Source of the DNA: Leucobacter sp. UCMA 4100
GTDB taxonomy: Bacteria > Actinomycetota > Actinomycetes > Actinomycetales > Microbacteriaceae
DNA length: 64,000 nucleotides
Direction: 5' to 3'
Assembly: GCF_027853335.1 (NCBI RefSeq)
Contig: NZ_JAFEUS010000002.1
Coordinates: 1,410,514 to 1,474,513, forward strand
Shown: positions 57,083 through 64,000 of the stretch, piece after piece
Position numbering within the stretch: position 1 is the stretch's first letter
Layout: the number at the start of each line of letters is the position of its first letter
Program-made: the position numbers and the translations under genes
Notes under the pieces: model-generated
Told to the model about the DNA's origin: nothing
What the model saw: only the letters and a program-made list of their open reading frames with translations
Database searches by the model: none

Positions 57083-59695
57083 ATGCCACAGCACCAGGAG
57101 CCAGTGGTCACCGAAGTGCGCGGAGCCCGCGTGCACAATCTTCGCAACGTGAACGTTGATGTTCCATTGCGGCAACTCGTGGCGATCGCCGGGGTGTCGG
57201 GGTCGGGGAAGTCGTCACTGGCGATGGGAGTCCTGTACGCGGAAGGATCGCGGAGGTACGTCGAAGCACTCTCTACCTACACGCGACGTCGTATGTCTCA
57301 TGCATCTCGCGCCAAGGTGGATTCCGTGCGCCACGTCCCTGCCGCGCTGGCGTTGCGTCAGCGCCCCGGAGTCCCCGGGGTTCGCTCGACGTTCGGAACC
57401 TCAACCGAGCTGCTGAATGTTCTACGAGTGATGTTCTCCCGGCTCGGTTCGCACCCGTGTCCGAACGGACACCGGCTGCAGCCGACGATCGATGTTGCGG
57501 CGAACAAGGACCTAGTCTGCCCGGTCTGCGGTGCGGAGTTCTATCCCCCGGGGGCGGAGTCGCTGGCGTTCAACTCCGATGGGGCCTGCCCCACCTGTAC
57601 CGGTACCGGTCTCGTTCGGGACATCGACGATGCGACGCTGGTCCCGGATCCCTCCCGGTCGATTGTGGACGGTGCGGTCGCACCATGGGCTATGTTCGGG
57701 CTCTCGGTGATGCCTCAGGTCGCCGCGGCAATGGGGGTCCGTATCGACGTCCCCTACGCCGATCTGACCGAGGCGGAGCGGGAAGTTGTGCTCGATGGCG
57801 CGGCGGAGAAACGTGAGATCACGGTTCCTTCGAAGACCGGGAAGCTGTTCGATCTGAACTTCACGTACCGCAGCGCCCGCCAGGCAGTGCGTGAGGCGAT
57901 GAATAACGCGACCAGCGAGAAGGGGCTGGCCCGTATCAACCGGTTCATCACCGCGCATACCTGCCCGACCTGCCACGGCACACGCCTGTCCGAAGCCGCC
58001 CGGGGCACCCAGGTCGACGGCAAGAACCTTGCTCAGGCCACCGCGCTGACACTAGCCGAGGCCATGGAGTGGGTGCCGAAGGTGACGGCAACGCTCCCCG
58101 CGGATATGCGGCCTATGGCGGAGATGATCGCGCAGCAGTTCGCCGAGATGGGTCGCCGTCTTGTGGAACTGGGGTTGGGGTACCTCACGCTCGACCGCGC
58201 CAGTTCCACACTGTCCACTGGCGAGCGGCAACGAGTGCAGCTGGCCCGGGCCGTGCGCAACGAGACGACCGGAGTGCTCTACGTGCTCGACGAACCCTCC
58301 ATCGGGCTGCACCCTGCGAATATCGAAGGACTGATCGGAGTCATGAGAGACCTCCTCGCCGGAGGAAACTCGGTGGTCCTCGTCGACCACGACGTGCAGG
58401 TGCTGCGCGAGGCGGACTGGATGATCGAGATCGGTCCCGGATCCGGGACCGCCGGTGGCACCGTCCTTGCCCAGGGCACCATCGATGATGTCCAGCGGGA
58501 TCCGGCCTCGCTCATCGGCAGCTTCCTTACCGGGGACGCGTCTGTTGTCATCCGCGACCGCGTCGCGGAGCCCGATCTGTTCGCCCACGGTACGGTACGG
58601 CTGGAAACAACGCCGATCCACACCGTCGGCGCGCTCGAAGTCACGATCCCCAAGGGCCGCCTGACAGCAGTCACCGGCATGTCCGGGTCCGGGAAGACCA
58701 CACTCGTGCTCGACAGTCTCGTGCCTGCCCTGGCTGCTTCTTATGCTGAAGAGCGGTTCCCCGCGCACGTGAAGATCGTTGACGCATCGGGGGTGAGCCG
58801 GGCAGACGTGGTCGACGCGACGCCGATCGGCACGAACGTTCGCTCAACCGTTGCCACCTACAGCGGCGCCCTCGATGATCTGCGCCGTGCCTACGCCAGC
58901 CTCCCCTCCGCGAAGGAACAGGGCCTCACAGCCAGCGACTTCTCGTACAATACCGGTTCGCTGCGGTGCCCTCGTTGCGAAGGCACTGGGCAGGTCGTCC
59001 TCGACGTACAGTTCCTCCCCGACGTCGATATCCCCTGCCCCGACTGCGACGGCACCCGATACAGCCCAAGCGCCTCTCAGTTCCGCCTCACCACCCCCGA
59101 CGGCTCCGTGTCGCTTCCCGATTTGCTCCGCACCACCGTGGCGGACGCTGTGCAGTTGCTTGAGAAACACCCCCGCGTGCGCAAGAAGCTGGCAACTCTT
59201 ATTGATCTCGGCCTCGGCTACCTCACCCTCGGAGAAGACACGCCCACGCTGTCCGGCGGCGAAGCACAACGTTTGAAGCTCGCCGCCGAGCTCGGCCGCA
59301 CCCACACCGGATCCTTGTTCGTCTTCGACGAGCCCTCCGTCGGCCTGCACCCGCTCGACACCCGCAATCTGCTGGGCGTACTGGACCGGCTGCTTGCCAC
59401 CGGCGCAACCGTGATCGTCATCGAGCACGACCTCGACATGATCGCCAACGCCGACTACATCATTGACCTCGGGCCCGGCGGCGGCGCCGACGGCGGACGG
59501 ATCATCGCCACCGGCAGCCCACAAGCTGTCGCTGCGAGCCTCACCAGCGTCACCGGACGCTTCCTCGCTCAGACCCTTCACCAACGCTCCTCAGCGGAAG
59601 GAACATGCCGCGGTGGATCTTCCGCCGCCTCAGTTGAAACATCACCGCCATCGGACTTGGCCCGGCGGTCGCCTACGCCAGCCACCGATACCTAA
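57083..59695 (+). CDS. UvrA-like ABC protein (class II UvrA / drug-resistance type)
   Basis: 870 residues from ATG 57083 (AAGGAAGC upstream). Two ABC ATPase halves: Walker [10 protein letters not shown] (about 40) and GMSGSGKTT (about 535); signatures [13 protein letters not shown] and [13 protein letters not shown]; two Walker B segments ([26 protein letters not shown]). Zinc modules CPTC, CPRC and CPDC. It is about 80 residues shorter than housekeeping UvrA, in line with loss of the UvrB-binding region, so a role in antibiotic self-resistance rather than excision repair is likely. The downstream 160-base tail is rich in Ser/Pro. Confidence 0.88.
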   Translation: MPQHQEPVVTEVRGARVHNLRNVNVDVPLRQLVAIAGVSGSGKSSLAMGVLYAEGSRRYVEALSTYTRRRMSHASRAKVDSVRHVPAALALRQRPGVPGVRSTFGTSTELLNVLRVMFSRLGSHPCPNGHRLQPTIDVAANKDLVCPVCGAEFYPPGAESLAFNSDGACPTCTGTGLVRDIDDATLVPDPSRSIVDGAVAPWAMFGLSVMPQVAAAMGVRIDVPYADLTEAEREVVLDGAAEKREITVPSKTGKLFDLNFTYRSARQAVREAMNNATSEKGLARINRFITAHTCPTCHGTRLSEAARGTQVDGKNLAQATALTLAEAMEWVPKVTATLPADMRPMAEMIAQQFAEMGRRLVELGLGYLTLDRASSTLSTGERQRVQLARAVRNETTGVLYVLDEPSIGLHPANIEGLIGVMRDLLAGGNSVVLVDHDVQVLREADWMIEIGPGSGTAGGTVLAQGTIDDVQRDPASLIGSFLTGDASVVIRDRVAEPDLFAHGTVRLETTPIHTVGALEVTIPKGRLTAVTGMSGSGKTTLVLDSLVPALAASYAEERFPAHVKIVDASGVSRADVVDATPIGTNVRSTVATYSGALDDLRRAYASLPSAKEQGLTASDFSYNTGSLRCPRCEGTGQVVLDVQFLPDVDIPCPDCDGTRYSPSASQFRLTTPDGSVSLPDLLRTTVADAVQLLEKHPRVRKKLATLIDLGLGYLTLGEDTPTLSGGEAQRLKLAAELGRTHTGSLFVFDEPSVGLHPLDTRNLLGVLDRLLATGATVIVIEHDLDMIANADYIIDLGPGGGADGGRIIATGSPQAVAASLTSVTGRFLAQTLHQRSSAEGTCRGGSSAASVETSPPSDLARRSPTPATDT

Positions 59696-59941
59696 CCACC
59701 GCATACCGCATCAACTCTGCCGCTTCACGGCCATACCGCCATGCCCCAAGCCCGGACTCGTTCGGGCGGGTCAATAGGACACGCATCCTTTCGGGGCGCT
59801 CTGAACCGCTCGCCGCAGGCCGATCAGATTCCTCGCCGGTAGAGCAAAGAGATGACAACGTAGCGTCGCCGGAACTTACCCAAGGCCGAATGACGACTGA
59901 GGTCGCATGCACCATCGTCGGTGCGTGTCTAGTGGCACTGA

Positions 59942-60871
59942 TCACGAAGCCAAGTGGCCTGCGAGGGCGAGCGCGATGGGCATCGTCGCGAGCGCTACGA
60001 GAGTCTGGACTCCGGTCGTGCCCGCGATGAGCCGGGTATCACCACCCATGCGGGAGGCAAGGACGTAGGCGCTTGGGGCGGTGGGGACAGCGCAAATGAG
60101 GACAATGCTGGTCAGCGATGCTCCGGCCATCTCGAACTGCAGCGCGATGGCGATCGCTGCGGCGGGGAGGATGGCGAGCTTCAGGATGGTAACGATGCCG
60201 ATATGGAGTAGATCGCTGCGACGGAAGGTGAAGTGCAGAGCTGCCCCGACTATGAGAGTGCCGCACGCGAGGGCGGGCGCGGCGAGCATGTCCAGCGTCG
60301 CAATCGCGACGCTTGGTAGCGCGACCGGCAGCACGTTCAGCAACAGTCCCATGGCGCAGGCCAGGATGAGCGGGTTGCCGATGAGTTCACGCCACAACGG
60401 CACACGCTTCACGGCGTGGTCGCGTGCGCCGTAGACGGCGAGCGTGCTCACGCAGATCAGGTTGACCAGAGGCACGATGACGGCGCTAGCCAGTGCGAAG
60501 GCCGCCACTCCCTCTTGCCCGTGGAGGGCGGACGCGAAGATCAATCCGATGTAGGTGTTGATGCGGATCGATCCCTGCACGAGCGAAGTCAACTGGGGAC
60601 CATCTGCTTGGGTGAGGCGAGCGGCGACGAATGCGAGTGCAGCAACGACCAGAGTCGGGACCGCGAGGCTGAGCATGAGCGCGCCCGGTTGAATGACGGT
60701 GAGATCGGTCTGGCTGATGGAGCTGATGAACAGGGCGGGCGTGAAAACCCAGTAGCTCATCCAAGACAGTCCACCCCAGGATATCGCGTCCGTCAGGCAC
60801 CGTCGCCGCAGAAGCGCACCGAGGGCGAGGAGAAACAGGATCGGGACGATTGCGGTGACGACTACATTCAT
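59942..60871 (-). CDS. AEC-family transporter (auxin efflux carrier type)
   Basis: 309 residues from ATG 60871. Ten membrane helices in two halves of five, typical of the AEC family: PILFLLALGALLRRRCLTD start, central cytoplasmic loop VYGARDHAVKRVPLWRELIGNPLILA, and PTAPSAYVLASRMGGD in the second half. It probably exports or imports carboxylates. Divergent from the CGNR gene. The 246 bases between UvrA-like gene and this one hold no gene. Confidence 0.85.
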   Translation of the reverse strand: MNVVVTAIVPILFLLALGALLRRRCLTDAISWGGLSWMSYWVFTPALFISSISQTDLTVIQPGALMLSLAVPTLVVAALAFVAARLTQADGPQLTSLVQGSIRINTYIGLIFASALHGQEGVAAFALASAVIVPLVNLICVSTLAVYGARDHAVKRVPLWRELIGNPLILACAMGLLLNVLPVALPSVAIATLDMLAAPALACGTLIVGAALHFTFRRSDLLHIGIVTILKLAILPAAAIAIALQFEMAGASLTSIVLICAVPTAPSAYVLASRMGGDTRLIAGTTGVQTLVALATMPIALALAGHLAS

Positions 60872-60897
60872 TTCACCAACTGTGGTGCAATGAGTCA

Positions 60898-61419
60898 ATG
60901 CAGTTCAACCATGACAATATGACCGGGGTGTGGCTCGCCGCGGATCTCGCCACGCTCGCCGGTCGAGTGTGGAACCAGGATGACGCCACCGAGATCCTGG
61001 CCGACCACCAGATCCGCCGCCGATCGCTCACTGCCACCGCCGCGGAGGATCTTCGTGAGTGGGCGCTGCAGTTGCGCACTCCGTTTGTCGTCGAGGACGA
61101 GTCGGAGCGGTGCGACGCGATCAATACGCTGCTGGATGCGGGTACGGCGCGGGCATACCTCACCATGCACGATGGCCTGCGTCCACACTTGCATTTCGCC
61201 GCCGACGAGGACGATATCGTCGCGCGGGTGAAGGCGGTCACCGCAGGCGGACTGGCGATCTTCACCGTTGAGTCCGACGGAGGCCGCTTGGGAGGCTGCC
61301 GGCGCGAAGGCTGTCCTGTCGTGTTCGTCGACACCAGCCGCAACGGCCGACGCGTCTACTGTTCCACCACGTGTGGGAACTACGACGCAGTGCGTCGCCA
61401 CCGGGCGACCACGCACTGA
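60898..61419 (+). CDS. CGNR zinc-finger regulator
   Basis: 173 residues. N-terminal stress-induced-transcription-factor domain (DUF1470), C-terminal CGNR zinc finger (CRREGCPVVFVDTSRNGRR, CSTTCGNYDAVRRHR). Such proteins are DNA-binding regulators. Divergent from the AEC transporter by 26 bases, so it likely controls it and itself. Confidence 0.9.
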   Translation: MQFNHDNMTGVWLAADLATLAGRVWNQDDATEILADHQIRRRSLTATAAEDLREWALQLRTPFVVEDESERCDAINTLLDAGTARAYLTMHDGLRPHLHFAADEDDIVARVKAVTAGGLAIFTVESDGGRLGGCRREGCPVVFVDTSRNGRRVYCSTTCGNYDAVRRHRATTH

Positions 61420-61648
61420 ACCCGAGAGCCACCAGACGCGCGCACCGCACCTGCGTAGGGAAATGAAAGGTGTCCGCGCGAGAACGGGCAAGCTCAATGA
61501 CGACCGCCATCGTGCACGCTCAACGCAGGCACGGACTTGGGCAGCTCGCCCCCGAACGACTACGGCGAGGCGCCCAAGACACCGGCAACGAACTCAGCAC
61601 GCACCTGCGCGCACCCGGACATGCGGCTCCTCAGATGTTCGCCCGTGA
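61420..61648. other. Gene-poor stretch with degenerate sequence
   Basis: No convincing gene. The open frame running through it (61470-61853) has no family match and is broken in composition; the LuxR remnant described next is in a different frame. Confidence 0.5.
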
Positions 61649-61802
61649 GAGAGACATACCCTGCCCCGCAGAGAGCAACAGGTGCACGACCTCATCCACG
61701 AAGGCCTCAGCCGCCGCGAGATCGTGGCACACCTGCACCTCTCGCCCTGCACCGTTGAAGGCCACATCACCCGCCTCTACTAAAAGATCGGAAATACCAG
61801 AC
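61649..61802 (+). pseudogene. LuxR-type HTH fragment with internal stop
   Basis: In the frame through 61661: LPRREQQVHDLIHEGLSRRE, IVAHLHLSPCTVEGHITRLY, stop, KIGNTRR. It is the LuxR/NarL DNA-binding domain (consensus LTxREREVLxLxAxGxSNxEIAxxLxLSxxTVExHxxxIYxKLG). The TAA at 61781 replaces the codon (likely CAA or CAG) that joins the last two parts. Upstream the receiver half is not visible. Clearly a broken relic. Confidence 0.7.
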
Positions 61803-61932
61803 GAGCCCCGCCCGCCCCCAACGCTAAACCCCCACCTATCCTTAGCTCAGTAGCAGCAACGACAAAGAACGCACGCAAGCTACGAAGTCGTAGAGAGGGA
61901 AAACACTGGCTCGACGTTCGCAACTCTCCACT

Positions 61933-62079
61933 GTGACTGTGTCCATCAGAGTGATGACGGCCGGTGAGAGCTACCGGTACCTACCGAACTCTGTGGTGAA
62001 CGGCCACGGCGACCGTGATGCGACCGCGGCGTTGACGAGGTCTTGTCAGGAATCTGGAACACCTGTCTCCGGGTGTTAG
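61933..62079 (+). pseudogene. MobF (TrwC/TraA) relaxase N-terminal remnant, copy 2
   Basis: From GTG 61933: VTVSIRVMTAGESYRYLPNS, VVNGHGDRDATAALTRS, CQESGTP, ending at TAG 62077-62079. Same N-terminal block as at 55364, with different damage: Y-Y replaced by SC and GR-W lost. Both copies begin at the same GTG and run in the same direction, 6,569 bases apart. Confidence 0.75.
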
Positions 62080-62180
62080 CACGCGAGCAGGAACCGGCTA
62101 TTCGCTCCGTTTGAACACGACCCCTGCGCCAGTCGCCACCTTAAGACGGACAGGAGATCGCCCATGTTAGCCACATCTTG

Positions 62181-62193
62181 TAGAGTTGATCTA
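62181..62193. promoter_or_regulatory. BlaI-type operator candidate
   Basis: TAGAGTTGATCTA, a dyad (TAGA-N5-TCTA) 12 bases before the BlaI-like gene. Weak match to known BlaI operators (TACA...TGTA). Confidence 0.35.
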
Positions 62194-62204
62194 GGAGGTT
62201 AGTT

Positions 62205-62582
62205 ATGATTGGTGAAGTGACTCGCGAACGAGGCGAACTCGAGCAAGAGATCATGCGGTTACTGCGTGTTCAAGCCCAACCGATTGGGGCCCGGGAGCTT
62301 CAGGAGATGTTCTCTGTCCAGGTGCCGGCATATACGACCCTAATGACTGTGCTTACCCGACTTGAGAAGAAGGGTGAGGTCATTCGCTCGGGGAACTCTC
62401 CGCGGAAGGTGAAGTTTTACCCGGCTCGATCGGATGAGGAGCATGCGAGCCAGACCATGTTGTCTGCGCTAGGTGGCGCGGGAGATCGGCGCGCCGCACT
62501 TCTGGCATTTGCTGGCAATCTCGACGAAAATGATGTGGCCCTGTTAAGTTCCTCCTTCGCGACACCTCGCAAGAAGCGCTAG
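62205..62582 (+). CDS. BlaI/MecI/CopY-family repressor
   Basis: 125 residues with AGGAGG upstream. N-terminal winged helix (LEQEIMRLLRVQAQPIGARELQ, YTTLMTVLTRLEKKGEV) and C-terminal dimerisation helices. The paired M56 protease gene follows 8 bases later. In Actinobacteria such pairs (CupR/BlaI with an M56 protease) control copper or cell-wall stress genes; the target here is unknown. Confidence 0.88.
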   Translation: MIGEVTRERGELEQEIMRLLRVQAQPIGARELQEMFSVQVPAYTTLMTVLTRLEKKGEVIRSGNSPRKVKFYPARSDEEHASQTMLSALGGAGDRRAALLAFAGNLDENDVALLSSSFATPRKKR

Positions 62583-62590
62583 CCCTGCTC

Positions 62591-63409
62591 GTGCTGTGGA
62601 TAGTATTGGCCTGCTTCGGTGGCGCATTGTTCATGTCGCTGCTGGCCCCGCTGGTGCTGACCATCGGACGTTGGCAGCTTCTGCATCCACGGACTGCTCT
62701 CACCGCTTGGTTCGGCGCGCTCTTTACCGGCATGGCGCTCATTCTGGCTAGTCTTGCGATCAGTGTGATCGGTGCAGTTTCTGCGCCGGATTATGTGGGT
62801 GGGACCGAGTCTCTTCTGCTCACTGTGGTCGCTTGGCTCGGACTCGGCGTGTTCGGAGCAGTTTCAGCCATGGTTTCCGTATCGTCCGAGCCGATTGTTG
62901 AGGCGCGAAGAGAAGCCTTGAAAGTGTTGGCTCCGGTAGCACGGTCTCGTGAAGCGCGACAGGGGTTCACCCTCGTGCGGGTCGACTCTGACGAGGCGGT
63001 TGCATTTGCTGTTCCAGGCAGGCGTCCCGAGATATTCGTCTCCTCAGCGGTGGAGGATTTGCTTTCTAAGGCGCAGCTGGGTGCGGTGCTCGCGCATGAA
63101 TATGCGCACCTACGCCACCGTCACGGGTGGGCGCTCCGCATTGCCGCTGTCAACGCCTTTTGCCTCGGACGCCTCCGTCCGGGCCGGGCCTTGTATCGCG
63201 CAACAACACTCCTGGTTGAACTCGCAGCCGATGATGCGGCGGCGCGTCAGGCCGGGGCCGCGAACCTTGCGAATGCGCTCACGCTGCTCGCAGAAAGCGA
63301 TGGGGATGCGGGGATGCGGCTTCGCGCGACACGTTTGACGAGTAAGCGGTGGCCATCTGCATCCCGTCGACGGCTTCCGAAGGCTCTTGCAGCGACCGTT
63401 CTTCCGTAG
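62591..63409 (+). CDS. M56-family membrane metallopeptidase (BlaR1-like), short
   Basis: 272 residues from GTG 62591. Three or four N-terminal membrane helices, zinc protease motif HEYAHLRHRH (HExxH) at about 160-170 and ELAADDAAAR third ligand region. The extracellular sensor domain of BlaR1 is missing; actinobacterial M56 proteins are often short. Last residues (RRRLPKALAATVLP) look truncated: a fourth or fifth C-terminal helix is expected, so the 3' end may be broken. Confidence 0.82.
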   Translation: MLWIVLACFGGALFMSLLAPLVLTIGRWQLLHPRTALTAWFGALFTGMALILASLAISVIGAVSAPDYVGGTESLLLTVVAWLGLGVFGAVSAMVSVSSEPIVEARREALKVLAPVARSREARQGFTLVRVDSDEAVAFAVPGRRPEIFVSSAVEDLLSKAQLGAVLAHEYAHLRHRHGWALRIAAVNAFCLGRLRPGRALYRATTLLVELAADDAAARQAGAANLANALTLLAESDGDAGMRLRATRLTSKRWPSASRRRLPKALAATVLP

Positions 63410-63623
63410 ATCTCGCAACCCGCCACGCTCGCTGGGTCGGCATTTGTGGGGCTCGAGTTCATCAATAGCTCGCTACCGAGATGATGACAAACAACAGCGT
63501 CCGCGTATAGAAACGGGCTCGGCCGAGCCGCTGCCAACTCGTGCTTCGAGAATCGCAAGGAGCCTGATCGAGCGCGACGCTCGACGACGCTGAAGCTCGC
63601 CTGCTGAACGAGTTCTTGTGCAG
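63410..63623. other. Intergenic stretch with no gene seen
   Basis: About 210 bases. Only a perfect 14-bp palindrome GGCTCGGCCGAGCC near 63510 stands out. It may hold a shared transcription end for the convergent genes on both sides. Confidence 0.5.
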
Positions 63624-64000
63624 CTAAAGATTGAACATGCTCCGGTAGTCCCAACTGGCATTGCGCCAGTCTTCTGAGTCAAGGCAATGCCTGGCATCAA
63701 CGATAAGCGGGCGTCGAACCGTGGGGAGGAGTGCTTCCGGGTTCAGGCGCCGATATTCCGGCCAAGCCGTCGCCACTAGCGTCACGTCGGCCTCCCGCAT
63801 TGCCTGCTCGGCCGTTCGTACGAACTCAAGCCGGCTGTCCTCTCCAAGTGACGCGGTCACTACAGGATCCGCGATACGCACGCGCAGCCCGGCGTTGATG
63901 AGTGCGTCTGCGAGAGCGATCGAGGGTGACTCGCGTATATCGTCCGTCTCAGCTTTGAAGCTCGCTCCGAGGATCGCGACCTGCGACCCCTGGCGTCCAG
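63624..64000 (-). CDS. UDP-glucose/GDP-mannose dehydrogenase, C-terminal part
   Basis: About 125 residues, continuing past the right edge. The NDP-sugar dehydrogenase C-terminal domain is recognised from VAILGASFKAETDDIRESPS at about 63895-63955 followed by ALADALINAGLRVRIADP and the end VVDARHCLD. Catalytic NAD-dependent oxidation of the sugar 6-position feeds capsule or teichuronic polymers. The 5' part, including the catalytic cysteine, lies outside the window. Confidence 0.88.
   Translation of the reverse strand, partial: GRQGSQVAILGASFKAETDDIRESPSIALADALINAGLRVRIADPVVTASLGEDSRLEFVRTAEQAMREADVTLVATAWPEYRRLNPEALLPTVRRPLIVDARHCLDSEDWRNASWDYRSMFNL

Noticed and set aside
61470-61853. 127-residue open frame after the CGNR gene
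   Set aside because: No family motif, and it overlaps a LuxR fragment that is clearly in another frame.
51300-64000. Second copy of the tRNA-Leu 3' end as right attachment site
   Set aside because: Looked for the tRNA T-arm and acceptor sequence by eye and did not find it; the right end is outside the window or too diverged.

Overview
The window reads as a chromosome segment from a high-GC actinobacterium, most likely Microbacteriaceae (Leucobacter/Gulosibacter-like; genus not certain). The evidence is the core order gyrB-gyrA-DUF3566-tRNA-Ile-tRNA-Ala, followed by crgA, a class E-type sortase and the fhaA-fhaB-pstP-rodA-pbpA-pknA-pknB cell-growth signalling cluster. Many operonic starts overlap the previous stop as ATGA, and several genes start with GTG or TTG.

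1-18.8 kb is conserved core. It holds the gyrase operon, two tRNAs with intrinsic terminators, an ankyrin protein, a 39-residue Cys-rich protein too short for most gene callers, a frameshifted siderophore-interacting protein behind an IdeR/DtxR-like box, a Nudix hydrolase, a cyclophilin, a rhomboid protease, a DnaA-box-like cluster with dyad symmetry, CrgA, a sortase, and the FHA/PP2C/RodA/PBP/STPK cluster that couples septal and elongation peptidoglycan synthesis to Ser/Thr phosphorylation.

18.8-about 51.2 kb is an integrative and conjugative element (ICE) next to tRNA-Leu(CAG). A large serine recombinase has its 3' end inside the tRNA, antisense to it. Behind it comes a Gram-positive type IV secretion set: SSB-like protein, TraG/VirD4 coupling ATPase, VirB4, SCO6880-family protein, TrbL/VirB6-like membrane protein, two DUF6112 proteins, a lysozyme-like/M23 hydrolase, a ParB-like protein, a DUF2637 protein and a prim-pol primase. 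Three patterns are not explained by gene names. (i) Six otherwise unrelated ICE proteins end in a common C-terminal module, roughly L-x3-LA-x-RE-x2-LDP followed by a Pro/Ser/Gly-rich tail. (ii) The octamer CAGGTRCG, or a near match, sits about 20-65 nt upstream of at least 14 ICE start codons. (iii) Paired 21-bp iteron-like repeats lie on both sides of the gene next to the primase. Nested in the ICE is a metal module: AraC regulator, NADPH-dependent FMN reductase, class Ib ribonucleotide reductase nrdIEF, an MntABC/ZnuABC-type transporter and two DtxR-family regulators, one of which has lost most metal ligands. An orphan DNA methyltransferase carrying the ICE leader octamer follows.

51.3-63.4 kb is a mosaic of cargo and wreckage: AraC regulator with a frameshifted ABC ATPase and an MFS exporter, a GntR regulator, an HxlR/NmrA divergent pair, a UvrA-like ABC protein, an AEC transporter with a CGNR regulator, and a BlaI/M56 pair. 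Two degenerate 5' stumps of a MobF (TrwC/TraA) relaxase, 6.6 kb apart, and a nonsense-mutated LuxR DNA-binding fragment show recombination and decay. No intact relaxase is visible, so the ICE is either crippled or continues outside the window. The window ends in the C-terminal part of a UDP-glucose/GDP-mannose dehydrogenase on the minus strand.
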